Below are positions 36,301 through 44,913 of a stretch of 64,000 nucleotides of DNA, piece by piece. The position numbers and the translations under genes were made by a program. Origin of the DNA: CAYQOX01 sp964419335 (GTDB lineage Bacteria; Hinthialibacterota; Hinthialibacteria; Hinthialibacterales; Hinthialibacteraceae); the NCBI GenBank assembly GCA_964419335.1, contig CAYQOX010000020.1, positions 12,876 through 76,875 on the forward strand, written 5' to 3'. Position 1 is the first letter of the stretch, and the number at the start of each line of letters is the position of its first letter. Below the pieces are notes generated by a model, which saw only the letters and a list, made by a program, of their open reading frames with translations, ran no database searches and was not told the DNA's origin.

Positions 36301-37283
36301 CTGTCGATCCATTCCACTTGTTCTGGGTCATCAGGAATGGCGCGAACATAAGCGCCGTATTTCCCCTTTTCGCCTGAAGAGAGTTTGAGGAGAAGCGTAT
36401 TGAGTCCTTTGGAAAGGCGCACGTTGACGTTGACCTGGTCCGGGGTGGGACTATGGTAGCGAACCATATCAGAGATGAGTTGGCCATTATGCCAGGCTTT
36501 CAAGGCGCCTGCGTGGCCAAAAGTGAAGGTACAGTTTTGGTCTTCTTCGGAGTGGAAAGCGGTTACGAGATAGGTGCTGGATTCGCGGGAGGGGGCGGTC
36601 AGGGTATGTAAATCAATATAGCCGTCATAGGGATCGATGGACACTGGGCGCCAAAAAACGGTGCGATGGCGGCCCTCGTAGGTGGCGTTCAGGTTGAGGT
36701 TCTGCTCGACGCCGTACACTTGGTTATGGCCTCTTTTTTCGTTGTTATCGAAGGGGCCGCAATACCAGAAGGAGGTGATAAAGTTGAGTGATTGGTAGGC
36801 CTGTTCGGCCTCTTGCCATTTTCCCAAGCGTTTGAATAGATCCGCGCGGATGAATTGCGCCCGGGAGCGAACGTGGTCAGGCAGATCCTCTTGTTCGAGA
36901 AGGTGATTTAAGGTTTGCAGGGTACGTTGGGCGTCTTCCCGGCTGCTGACTTTGTTGTGAGCCTGGAAAAGGATGAGGGTGGCGAGGGGATGGTCGGGGG
37001 CGGGTTCGATGGCCTGGAGGAGAGGTTCCAGGGGGTCATCCTCGGTGACCCGGCTGGGATAGAGCATGCCCAAGCCTGCGTGGGCGAGGACATCTTGGGG
37101 ATTGTCTTTGACAATGCCTTTGAAGCCATCGATAGCGCCGTCCATATCCCCGCGGCGGATGAGGTTGCGCCAGACTTCATCACTAGAACTGGAGGGAAAA
37201 GCGAGCGGTGGGGTCAAAGCAAGCAAAAAGGCTATCCATAAGAAAAGAATGCGCTTCTGTGTATTCAAACTGGTTCTGCTCAT
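33369..37283 (-). CDS. TPR-DUF3857-transglutaminase protein with intact catalytic triad
   Basis: About 1304 aa. I choose the ATG at 37283: AGGAG lies 5-6 bases upstream and the product starts with a signal peptide (MSRTSLNTQKRILFLWIAFL). The longer start at 37367 lies upstream of the TATAAT promoter box. TPR repeats fill most of the first 660 residues, then come a DUF3857 domain and a transglutaminase core with Cys near 995 in YGDCKDKALL, His in FNHAIYYLP and Asp in WIDGTA. In other bacteria DUF3857-transglutaminase proteins are exported and of unknown substrate. It is first in an operon with the Cys-less paralogue, which overlaps its stop by one base. Confidence 0.87.
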   Translation of the reverse strand: MSRTSLNTQKRILFLWIAFLLALTPPLAFPSSSSDEVWRNLIRRGDMDGAIDGFKGIVKDNPQDVLAHAGLGMLYPSRVTEDDPLEPLLQAIEPAPDHPLATLILFQAHNKVSSREDAQRTLQTLNHLLEQEDLPDHVRSRAQFIRADLFKRLGKWQEAEQAYQSLNFITSFWYCGPFDNNEKRGHNQVYGVEQNLNLNATYEGRHRTVFWRPVSIDPYDGYIDLHTLTAPSRESSTYLVTAFHSEEDQNCTFTFGHAGALKAWHNGQLISDMVRYHSPTPDQVNVNVRLSKGLNTLLLKLSSGEKGKYGAYVRAIPDDPEQVEWIDSKGPQEPDLTSHTPAPDQEKPVDFNQEPIALQQLKVLSESETDNPQYLVFYVLLLEAFDVADETDQISSTIISQLNSLFQGNPFLLRLLGDVEQQDNRRRLAYQKALDMDPEDLASYLSLLSYYRASSYATKGLELIKKYERYLGVPPQALMEKAGLLYRNDLREAAIDILESLIDEGKGGLKAKRLLLEHGSYRLTDQQLHEVAQEILEEDQTNNKALSTLRNYALRKGREEAFQQLMDHEQKLDPFSLAGLIDQVQYEQSRGNYQKALELLNQGLILSPDNFQLHKLAAIAYHNMGNDLEALRSLQEALNSKPSDPWCLEYQDYLQPEVDDYATPYLKPWQSIEIPESLDLSEANYVTLQHQEIIKVHSNGNASETVRDVVKVLTDSGVKMHQARGIYYQGDREKVRITRARVWKPDGTFVDAPAPERRSTASEADAARRLYGDYNVAILRFPSLEKGCTIEVEYEKKKTRENIYADYFGHIFYVGDTQMEPLVQTEFVLLTPDSRDFYWKYIPPNYPESLNQSPEDFNSEPEITENDDQRIYHWTFHEIPNLPEEPLMPFASEIIPYIKVSTFQTWDEMTDWYWNLVKDQFVSGPVVKQKTQQVLEEYKAENGYDIEDELSDWDKVKAINAWVNTKVRYLGLEFGIYGYKPHKVDQVCNAQYGDCKDKALLAMAMLKEAGIEAYFVIIRTTHLGEFDYELPMLGMFNHAIYYLPDVDGKERWIDGTATFYGADELPAADAGANTLIVKPGGDSFFKRIPHSTPEENGGTYTTVLKLDPEGNAEGSRSAEFNGLFNPVVRNTYENQAKAKERIDQVLSNQFPGSESSNIQISDLDHYDTPENLYYEMTLPQFATKRDKTLSVPSTLFEESFSQRYAQLSEREYDLVLNYPSTRTNINRITLPPDFADVDLPPDQTLETEFGSYTRTSQLEDDTVSIEETIIFKPVRVAKEDYPDFREFCRLVDLHQDEKMTVEMK

Positions 37284-37347
37284 TATATCTCCTAAAGAAA
37301 GGTAATAAATCGATGCATGAAACCCTCGCGATGGAGACTTTCTCTTA

Positions 37348-37376
37348 ATTATAACGAATTCTGTCATCGTTAAAGA
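37348..37376 (-). promoter_or_regulatory. Candidate promoter of the DUF3857 pair
   Basis: On the minus strand a perfect -10 TATAAT (37353-37348) is preceded 17 bp upstream by TCTTTA. Transcription would begin near 37341, downstream of the ATG at 37367, which supports translation starting at 37283. Confidence 0.55.
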
Positions 37377-37490
37377 GAATACAACAGTTAGGCCCGGATT
37401 ACGAGGGTAAAGATTACATTGTCATTTAAACCCTAAACGATTGAAAGTATGATAAGGAAACATCTTTTTTTTACAGTAGGAGATATGAGA

Positions 37491-39674
37491 ATGGCAAGTC
37501 ATAAACTCATGGCGACAATACTGCAAGGGGCCTGGCTGCTGATGGTGGGGCTGGCTGCTTTTGGAGAAGAGAAAACCGTATTTCAAACCGCGCGGCCCTG
37601 GATACCAGCATTGGATCTGCGCTCCGATGTGGCGATTGTGTATGGAGTTAATCCAAGTTTTGGTGAGCGAGTGCAAAGTTGGCGTGAGCGGGGATACGGG
37701 ATTCATATGATGACTGGAGTCGCCTGGGGAGGCTATCAAGAATATATCAATGGGGAATTTGATGGGGAGAATCATATGGATGAAGGGCAGGTGGAGCGTG
37801 GTGGGGAAATGATCATGCATGGCCCCGGGGTGCCCTATATGGTGCCCAGCGAGAGTTATATCGAGTATTTGAAGAGTTTGATTCGACGTGCGATCGATGA
37901 AGGGGTGAGCGCGATTCATCTGGAGGAGCCGGAATTTTGGAACCGGGCGGGCTATAGTGAGGGATTTAAGCGTGAGTGGGAAGCGTATTATGAGGAAGCC
38001 TGGCAGCCGCAGCATCAATCTCCGGAAGCGACCTATCGATCGGCGAAGCTGAAGTATCATTTGTATTTTCGCGCGTTGAAGAAGTTGTTTTTGTATGCCA
38101 AAGAATATAGTGAATCCAAAGGACAGCGGGTGGAATGTTATGTGCCTACCCATACGTTGATCAATTACTCGGCGTGGCAAATTGTGAGCCCAGAATCAAG
38201 CCTGGCCGATTTACCAGGCATGGATGGGTATATCGCGCAGGTGTGGACAGGGACCGCGCGTACGCCGGTTATTTATCAGGGGGTGGAGAGAGAGCGGACT
38301 TTTGAGAATGCATTTTTGGAATACGGCTCGATGGTGGCAATGACAGAGCCCACCGATCGGCGCGTGTATTTTTTGACTGACCCGATTGAGGATAATCCCA
38401 ATCACACGTGGGAGGATTATAAGAAGAACTACGAGGCGACTTTTACGGCTCAGCTTTTGTACCCAAGCATTGCCCATTATGAAGTGATGCCTTGGCCAAG
38501 CCGTATTTTTACGGGAACGTATCCCAAGGAGGGGACGAGTGAGCGGCAAGGGATTCCCGCGCCTTATGCGACGGAAATCCTGACGCTGATTAATGCGCTG
38601 AATGAGATGCCCGAGTCGAGTAACAAGATTCCCGGGACTCAGGGAATCGGAGTGCTTTTGTCGGATACGATGATGTTTCAACGCTTTCCCACTCATGAGG
38701 ATTATACCGATCCGCGTTTGTCGAATTTTTACGGGATGGCTTTGCCGCTGATCAAGCGGGGGGTGCCGGTGAAGTTGGTGCAGATGGAGAATTTGCTGCA
38801 AGAGAATACCTTGGAGGAGATTGATGTACTGATTATGAGCTATGCGAATATGAAGCCCTTGCAGGCTGAGTATCACCAGCGGATTGGGGATTGGGTGAAA
38901 AACGGGGGCGGATTGATTTATATAGGGCGTGATGACGATTCTTTTCAAAGGATTCGCGAATGGTGGAATCAAGGGGAGTATGATTACCAAGCACCCTCGC
39001 AACACTTATTCGACATTCTTGGGGTGGAAGAAAAAGAGCAAGCGGTGAACTGTGGAGATGGGGTGGTGTTCATCCAGCGGATGGATCCCAAAGAGTTGGT
39101 GATGGATCAGGGGAATGCGGGCTTGCTAAGCCGCTGGGCGGCCTCTTGTTTGCGACGGTTGAAGGATCAAGGAGCTTCGGTGGATGTATGGAAGACGAAA
39201 AACCACTTTCATTTACGGCGCGGTGCGTATGACATCGTGGCGGTGTTTGATGAAAGCGTGAGTGAGAAAAGTTATTCTGTGGAGGGGCCGGTGATTGATT
39301 TGTTTGACCCTGGGCTGAGGGTGTATGAAGAAAAAAGCATTGAGCCCGATCAGCGTGCCTTTTTGTTGAATTTGAATCGAGTGGAGAAGGAACCGCCTTG
39401 TCTTTTGGCCTCGGCGTCGCGGGCTTCTGAGATACATCAGGATGAGAAACGCTTTCGCTTGACGATGAAAGGGCCAGCGGAAACCCAAGGGATCGCGCGG
39501 TTCTTGTTAGAGAGAAAGCCGGAAAAGACGCAGGCCAGCGTGGCCGATGGCCGCCGGATTGAGTTGGCGCCGGCGTGGGATGAAGAGACGAAAACTTTGC
39601 TGGTACGGTATCCCAACCATCCTGACGGGGTGGAGATTGTAATCGAACGAACGGTAACAAGCGAGGTGAAATGA
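37491..39674 (+). CDS. Secreted TIM-barrel-like protein with amidotransferase-like domain, probable glycoside hydrolase
   Basis: A 727-aa secreted protein I cannot place in a named family. I choose the ATG at 37491, 8 bases after AGGAG, giving a signal peptide (MASHKLMATILQGAWLLMVG). A possible promoter is TTTAAA-17 bp-TATGAT (37425-37453). The N-terminal half looks like a TIM barrel, with a strand ending in acidic residues (AIHLEEPEFWNRAG) as in retaining glycosidases. Residues from about 400 resemble the class I amidotransferase-like or trimerisation domain found in beta-galactosidases (VLLSDTMMF, DVLIMSYANMKPL, WVKNGGGLIYIG). A beta-sandwich probably follows. Its TGA overlaps the start of the GH127 gene (ATGATG), so the two are coupled and probably act on one glycan. 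The hydrolase role is inference. Confidence 0.7.
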   Translation: MASHKLMATILQGAWLLMVGLAAFGEEKTVFQTARPWIPALDLRSDVAIVYGVNPSFGERVQSWRERGYGIHMMTGVAWGGYQEYINGEFDGENHMDEGQVERGGEMIMHGPGVPYMVPSESYIEYLKSLIRRAIDEGVSAIHLEEPEFWNRAGYSEGFKREWEAYYEEAWQPQHQSPEATYRSAKLKYHLYFRALKKLFLYAKEYSESKGQRVECYVPTHTLINYSAWQIVSPESSLADLPGMDGYIAQVWTGTARTPVIYQGVERERTFENAFLEYGSMVAMTEPTDRRVYFLTDPIEDNPNHTWEDYKKNYEATFTAQLLYPSIAHYEVMPWPSRIFTGTYPKEGTSERQGIPAPYATEILTLINALNEMPESSNKIPGTQGIGVLLSDTMMFQRFPTHEDYTDPRLSNFYGMALPLIKRGVPVKLVQMENLLQENTLEEIDVLIMSYANMKPLQAEYHQRIGDWVKNGGGLIYIGRDDDSFQRIREWWNQGEYDYQAPSQHLFDILGVEEKEQAVNCGDGVVFIQRMDPKELVMDQGNAGLLSRWAASCLRRLKDQGASVDVWKTKNHFHLRRGAYDIVAVFDESVSEKSYSVEGPVIDLFDPGLRVYEEKSIEPDQRAFLLNLNRVEKEPPCLLASASRASEIHQDEKRFRLTMKGPAETQGIARFLLERKPEKTQASVADGRRIELAPAWDEETKTLLVRYPNHPDGVEIVIERTVTSEVK

Positions 39675-41470
39675 TGAAGAAAGTAAGTAGGCTGCTGGTC
39701 GTGGTTGGCTTGATAGGAATGCTTGTTCAAGGAGGAGCGGAAGAGCTGGCTCCCCGTATTGAGCTTGATCAGGTTCAGGTTGGGGGAGAGATCGGACGGC
39801 GGATCGATATTACGATTGATAATAATATACATCAAATCGATATCGAAAATGATTTTCTTAAGCCGTTTCAGGAACGAGAACGCCAAGGGGGATATATCGG
39901 TTTGGGGAAATTTATCGATAGTTTGGTGCGATTGGCGGCGTATCGACCCGAGGAAAAACTTGTTAACTTAAAGAATTGGGTAATCGAGGAAACAATTCAA
40001 ACCCAGGAAGAAGATGGGTATATCGGCCTGTTCGAGCCGGAGGCGCGGATGTGGAAGTTGTGGGATATCCATGAGATGGCGTATATCGTGAATGGGCTGG
40101 TGTCGGATTATCGTTTTTTTGGGACGGAAGCCTCGCTTGAGTCGGGGTGTGCACTTATGGATTATATTATTCGGCGCTGGGAAGCGAACCCGGAAGGATT
40201 AGAGAACATCAGCATTACTGTTTTTATGGCGGTGACGGGGTTGGAAGAGACGTTGCTGATGTTGTATGAGCATACGGGTGAAGAGCGTTATGTGGATTTT
40301 TGTCGGGATTTCCGGAAGCTGCCGGAGTGGGATTATCCTATTGTGCAAGGACGATGGGGGAAGATTGGAGGACACGCTTATGCCTTTCTTCATCGCTGCC
40401 TGGCGCAACTTCGCTTGCATCAAATGGAAGCAGAAGAAGGTTTGCGAGAGCAAACCGAGAGGGTGATTGATTTTCTAAGGCGCCAAGATGGGCTGCTGAT
40501 TAATGGGGTATGCAGTCAACATGAATGCTGGCATGACACCCAGGATGGGACAGAAGGCTTGGGGGAAACCTGTGCGACGGCTTATCTCATTCGGGTGTTG
40601 GACGAATTGATCCGTATGGATGGGGAGTCGATCTACGGGGATATGATGGAACGATCAATTTATAACGGGCTCTTTGCGGCGCAGTCGCCTGATGGGCGGC
40701 GGCTGCGGTATTATGTGCCGTTTGAGGGGGAACGAGAGTATTTTCATGGGGATACCTATTGTTGTCCCTGTAACTACCGGCGGATTATCGCGGAATTGCC
40801 ATCCATGGTGTATTACCGTATGGGCGAGGGGCTGGCGGTGAATTTGTTTACGTCCTCCAAGGGGGAACTGCGCTTGGCTGATGGGACGAAAGTAGAGATT
40901 CAGCAGGAGACGGATTATCCCAATCGTGGGGTGATTAATCTTCTCGTGGAAGCGGAAGAGGAGAAGGCGTTTCCGCTTTACGTACGGATCCCCCGGTGGT
41001 GTAAAGAAGGGCGGATTACTTTTGAGGATGGCACTCAGGTGCAAGCACAAGGCGGGCAATTCTTCCCGATACGACGGGTGTGGGGAAAGGGAGAGCGCCT
41101 GCGGCTTGAGTTTCCTATGACGCTGCGTTTGGTCAAAGGACGTAAAGCGCAAGCGGGACGCGTGGCGGTGATGCGGGGGCCGCAGTTGTTTTGTATGAAT
41201 CCTGCGATCAATGAAGGTTTGGAGGATGTGGATTTTCGGCAAATTATTATTGATCCGGAGACATTGGAAGGGCCGTTTCGGAATGAGCAAGTACGAGAAG
41301 AAGGGATGGCGGTGAAGGTGAAAGGTTGGAAAGCGATGGGCTTTACCACAGGGGGCGGCCATCAAATTGAACTTACGTTGACGGAATTTCCTGATCCCGA
41401 GGGGGAATTTACGTATTTCCGGGTGCGGCGCATAGGGCAAGTCGGGGTGGATGATGAGCTAATTGAGTAG
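39671..41470 (+). CDS. GH127/DUF1680 beta-L-arabinofuranosidase-like protein
   Basis: A 599-aa secreted protein of the DUF1680/GH127 family. An N-terminal signal (1-23) is followed by an (alpha/alpha) barrel and a C-terminal beta-sandwich (from about 395). The zinc site of Bifidobacterium HypBA1 (one Glu and three Cys) is conserved: Glu299 and Cys301 in GETCATA, and Cys364-Cys365 in YCCPCNYRR; the first of the paired cysteines would be the nucleophile. It should remove a beta-L-arabinofuranosyl or similar residue, but GH127 relatives have varied substrates. It is coupled by a 4-bp overlap to the preceding secreted TIM-barrel-like gene, with GAGG just upstream. Confidence 0.88.
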   Translation: MMKKVSRLLVVVGLIGMLVQGGAEELAPRIELDQVQVGGEIGRRIDITIDNNIHQIDIENDFLKPFQERERQGGYIGLGKFIDSLVRLAAYRPEEKLVNLKNWVIEETIQTQEEDGYIGLFEPEARMWKLWDIHEMAYIVNGLVSDYRFFGTEASLESGCALMDYIIRRWEANPEGLENISITVFMAVTGLEETLLMLYEHTGEERYVDFCRDFRKLPEWDYPIVQGRWGKIGGHAYAFLHRCLAQLRLHQMEAEEGLREQTERVIDFLRRQDGLLINGVCSQHECWHDTQDGTEGLGETCATAYLIRVLDELIRMDGESIYGDMMERSIYNGLFAAQSPDGRRLRYYVPFEGEREYFHGDTYCCPCNYRRIIAELPSMVYYRMGEGLAVNLFTSSKGELRLADGTKVEIQQETDYPNRGVINLLVEAEEEKAFPLYVRIPRWCKEGRITFEDGTQVQAQGGQFFPIRRVWGKGERLRLEFPMTLRLVKGRKAQAGRVAVMRGPQLFCMNPAINEGLEDVDFRQIIIDPETLEGPFRNEQVREEGMAVKVKGWKAMGFTTGGGHQIELTLTEFPDPEGEFTYFRVRRIGQVGVDDELIE

Positions 41471-41512
41471 AGGGAGTTTATTAAAAAAACTAGCAGGAAA
41501 GGTGGGGGGATC

Positions 41513-43009
41513 ATGTTAAAAACGGTTGATTTTTCTCAGTCGTTGTCTAAGGCCAGTTATAAAGAGTTTATGGACCCTTTACGGGAGGAGTGGCGTGATC
41601 TTCAGCGTTGGGTGATTGAATCCAAACGACCAGTGTTGATATTGTTGGAAGGACTGCAAGCCGCCGGGAAGGGGGACAGCATTCGCCAAATTGTTTTGCC
41701 GCTCGATCCCCGGGGGTTTAAAGTGCATTTGACGACGATTCATCCCACAGAGGAAGAAAAACTCTACCCGTCCTTGTGGCGTCATTGGCTGCCGATTGCG
41801 GAGCAAGGGGAAATAGGGATTTACGATACCGCTTGGTATATGCCGTTGGTGGATGAGCGGATCAATCAAAGGTTGAGTGAGGGAGAGTGGTCTCATCGGA
41901 AGGATGAAATCAAGCAGTTTGAACGTCAGCTGGTGGATGACGGGAGCATTCTCATTAAGTTTTTTCTTCATCTTTCCAAGAAAGAGCAAAAGAAACGCTT
42001 TAAAAGAATGGAAAAGAGCGCGTATGAAGGCTGGCGGGTTACGAAAGAAGATTGGAAGAATCATAAGCGTTATGAGCATTTCATCGAGACACTGGATGAG
42101 ATTTTGGTAGAAACGGATATGCCTTATGCGCCGTGGAATATCATTGCCGCTGATAAGAAGCGGTATCGGCGGGTGCATATAATGCGGGCGATAACGGAGA
42201 CGATAAAGCGTTGTCTGGAGGAGCCGCCCCAGTTTAATACTACCATCACGGCGATGCCGACCAAGACCGAACTGCAACATCCCGAAGCGCACTCGATCCT
42301 CGACCGGGTGGATTTAAGTTTGTCCCTGAGCCGAGAGGAATATAAAAATCAGCTGGATGGGTATCAAGAACGTCTGCGGAAGTTGGAATTCGCGTGTTAT
42401 CAAAAGCGAAAGCCGGTGGTGATCGTTTATGAAGGGTGGGATGCATCCGGAAAAGGAGGGAATATCAAGCGGGTGACGCAGAAGATGGACGCCCGGGGGT
42501 ACAATGTGATTCCCATGGCCGCGCCTCAGGGGGAAGAGGCCACTCATCACTACTTGTGGCGTTTTTGGAAGCATATTCCCAAGGGCGGGCATTTTACGAT
42601 TTTTGATCGTTCCTGGTATGGGCGGGTTTTGGTGGAGCGGATCGAGGGATTTTGTAAAGAAGAGGAATGGAAACGCGCCTATCATGAGATCAACGAATTT
42701 GAACGTCACCTTGCACACTTCGGAACGGTGATTGTGAAGTTTTGGATTCATCTGAGTCAGGAAGAGCAATGGAGGCGGTTTGAAGAGAGAAAAAACACGC
42801 CTCATAAACAGCATAAACTTACGGAAGAGGACTACCGGAACCGGGAGAAGTGGGATTTGTACGCGCGGGCGGTGAATGAGATGATCGCCCGTACCAGCAC
42901 CCATTATGCGCCTTGGACCATCATCGAGGGGGATTGCAAACTGTGGGCGCGGATACGAGCGTTGCGGACGATTATCCAAGCGATTGAAGAGCAATTAGGA
43001 TTGAATTGA
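41513..43009 (+). CDS. pap: Two-domain PPK2: polyphosphate:AMP phosphotransferase
   Basis: A 498-aa protein with two tandem PPK2 domains, the layout of polyphosphate:AMP phosphotransferase, which uses polyphosphate to convert AMP to ADP. Each domain has a Walker A loop: EGLQAAGKGDS near residue 43 and EGWDASGKGGN near 305. The C-terminal domain keeps FDRSWYGRVLVERI, while the same place in the first domain reads YDTAWYMPLVDERI, so the N-terminal domain has lost the Asp-Arg of the lid motif and is probably non-catalytic. A GGTGGGGGG tract precedes the ATG. It stands alone after the GH127 gene and converges with thrS across a shared terminator. Confidence 0.9.
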   Translation: MLKTVDFSQSLSKASYKEFMDPLREEWRDLQRWVIESKRPVLILLEGLQAAGKGDSIRQIVLPLDPRGFKVHLTTIHPTEEEKLYPSLWRHWLPIAEQGEIGIYDTAWYMPLVDERINQRLSEGEWSHRKDEIKQFERQLVDDGSILIKFFLHLSKKEQKKRFKRMEKSAYEGWRVTKEDWKNHKRYEHFIETLDEILVETDMPYAPWNIIAADKKRYRRVHIMRAITETIKRCLEEPPQFNTTITAMPTKTELQHPEAHSILDRVDLSLSLSREEYKNQLDGYQERLRKLEFACYQKRKPVVIVYEGWDASGKGGNIKRVTQKMDARGYNVIPMAAPQGEEATHHYLWRFWKHIPKGGHFTIFDRSWYGRVLVERIEGFCKEEEWKRAYHEINEFERHLAHFGTVIVKFWIHLSQEEQWRRFEERKNTPHKQHKLTEEDYRNREKWDLYARAVNEMIARTSTHYAPWTIIEGDCKLWARIRALRTIIQAIEEQLGLN

Positions 43010-43012
43010 GCG

Positions 43013-43040
43013 AAGGCTGCCGGGCATGGCAGCCTTTGCT
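43013..43040. terminator. Terminator between PPK2 and thrS
   Basis: Perfect 9-bp stem AAGGCTGCC / GGCAGCCTT with loop GGGCAT, followed by TGCTT on the plus strand. It lies between two convergent stops (43009 and 43066) and may serve both. Confidence 0.75.
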
Positions 43041-43065
43041 TGAGGTTGGGTAGTATAGAGTGATG

Positions 43066-44913
43066 CTACTCGATCAAGTTGAGCGAACGAGTTGCGTTGA
43101 TCTTGCGAAGCATGGATTCAAATTCATCCACCGGTTTGGCGCCCAGATCTTCGTTAGTACGCAAGCGCAGGGAGAGAGTTTGGTCGTTCATTTCGCGCTC
43201 GCCCACGACCAGCATGTAGGGGATTTTTTGTAATTGGGCGCTGCGAATTTTGGCGTTCATACGTTCGGCGCGATCATCCACCTGAACGCGGAAGTCCTGT
43301 TCCATGAAGCGATCTTTGAGTTTGTAGGCATAGTCCAGATGGTTGTCCGAGATGGGTATAATGACCGCTTGGATGGGAGCGAGCCACACTGGAAAGGCGC
43401 CGGCGTAAAGTTCGATGAGATAGGCCATCATTCGTTCCATGGTGCTGATGACGCCACGGTGGATGATGACGGGGCGGTGTTCGCCGCCGTCTTCACCGAT
43501 GTACGTGAGGTCAAACTGATTGGGGAGATGGAAATCAATCTGGATGGTGGAGTAGGTTTCTTCACGGCCGAGGGTATCGCGCAGTTGGATGTCTAGTTTG
43601 GGGCCATAGAAAGCGGCCTCGCCGACGGCTTCGACGAAGGGGAGTTGTAATTCTTCCATGGCTTCTTTGAGCATGGCTTGGGCTTTTTCCCACATTTCAT
43701 CATTTTTCACAAATTTTTCTTCGTCTTCGGGGTCGCGATAGGACAAGCGGTAGCTGTAGTCTGTGATGCCTAAAACCTTATAGGCTTTTTCAACCAGCTG
43801 GACGACCTTAGAGAATTCCTGCTTGATTTGATCGGGACGGCAAAAGATGTGGGCGTCATTCAAGGTCATGGCACGTACGCGGCTCAGCCCTCCGACGGCG
43901 CCGGAGCGTTCGTAGCGATACTGGGTTCCTAGTTCGGCGATGCGGTAGGGGAGTTCGCGATAGCTGCGTTTGGCGACGTCGTAAATCTGGATATGGTGGG
44001 GACAGCACATCGGGCGGAGGACCAGTTCTTCGTTATCGAATTGCATGGCGGGGAACATATCATCATGGTAATGTTCCCAGTGTCCCGAGCGTTTGTAGAG
44101 ATCAACCTTGGCGAGAGCGGGGGTGGTGACATGGACATAGCCGGCCTTGCGTTCCATTTCGAGAATAAATTGTTCGAGCAAACGGCGAACGGTGGCGCCT
44201 TTGGGTTGAAGTAAGGGCAGACCGGGGCCTACGAGTTCGCTGGTGAAGAATAGTTCCAGTTCACGTCCAAGGCGGCGGTGGTCCCGCTTTTTGGCTTCCT
44301 CGAGGCGTTTGAGGTAGTCATGGAGTTCGGATTTATTTTTCCAGGCAGTGCCATAGATACGGGTCAACATGGGGTTTTTCTCGTTGCCCTTCCAGTAGGC
44401 GCCCGCCACCCGAGTGAGTTTCACCGCTTTGGAGGGAATCTCTTTGGTATTGTTGACATGCGGCCCTTTGCATAAATCCGCGAAAGTATCGTGTTGATAG
44501 ACGGTAATCGGGGCTTCGGCGGCCTCGGAAAGTCGATTGCCGTCTTCGTCGAATTTCCCTTCTTTTAAATCGCGTATGAGTTCAAGTTTGTAGGGTTGAT
44601 CCTGGAAGAGTTCCTGTGCCTCTGGGTAAGAAATTTCGCGGGTTTCGAAGGGATAGCCCGCTTTAATGATTTCCCGCATGCGGTTTTCGATGGCTTCGAG
44701 ATCCCCCTCTTCCAGGGGACGGGGTAGATCGAAGTCATAGTAAAAACCATCATCAACAGGAGGGCCAATGGCGATTTTGGCTTGGGGGAAATGCTCCAAG
44801 ACAGCCTGTGCCATCACGTGAGCGGCTGAGTGGCGAATCTTATAGAGTTCGGGATCATACCCTTGGGGAATATGTTCTTCTGAACTTTTTTTGATCACTT
44901 CTTGTTCCAACAC
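43066..44913 (-). CDS. thrS: Threonyl-tRNA synthetase lacking the TGS domain
   Basis: Threonyl-tRNA synthetase, 615 aa, which charges tRNA-Thr. I place the start at GTG 44913, 6-7 bases after GGAGG; a longer frame exists but has no ribosome site. The protein begins almost directly with the editing domain (HSAAHVMAQAV, then DLCKGPHV with zinc-site Cys and His). The usual N-terminal TGS domain of about 60 residues is absent. Motif 2-type segments (RYERSGAVGGLSRVRAMTLNDAHIF) and zinc-binding Cys in RPMCCPHH are intact, as is the anticodon domain. The mRNA leader upstream contains a long inverted repeat and may regulate the gene. Confidence 0.95.
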   Translation of the reverse strand: MLEQEVIKKSSEEHIPQGYDPELYKIRHSAAHVMAQAVLEHFPQAKIAIGPPVDDGFYYDFDLPRPLEEGDLEAIENRMREIIKAGYPFETREISYPEAQELFQDQPYKLELIRDLKEGKFDEDGNRLSEAAEAPITVYQHDTFADLCKGPHVNNTKEIPSKAVKLTRVAGAYWKGNEKNPMLTRIYGTAWKNKSELHDYLKRLEEAKKRDHRRLGRELELFFTSELVGPGLPLLQPKGATVRRLLEQFILEMERKAGYVHVTTPALAKVDLYKRSGHWEHYHDDMFPAMQFDNEELVLRPMCCPHHIQIYDVAKRSYRELPYRIAELGTQYRYERSGAVGGLSRVRAMTLNDAHIFCRPDQIKQEFSKVVQLVEKAYKVLGITDYSYRLSYRDPEDEEKFVKNDEMWEKAQAMLKEAMEELQLPFVEAVGEAAFYGPKLDIQLRDTLGREETYSTIQIDFHLPNQFDLTYIGEDGGEHRPVIIHRGVISTMERMMAYLIELYAGAFPVWLAPIQAVIIPISDNHLDYAYKLKDRFMEQDFRVQVDDRAERMNAKIRSAQLQKIPYMLVVGEREMNDQTLSLRLRTNEDLGAKPVDEFESMLRKINATRSLNLIE

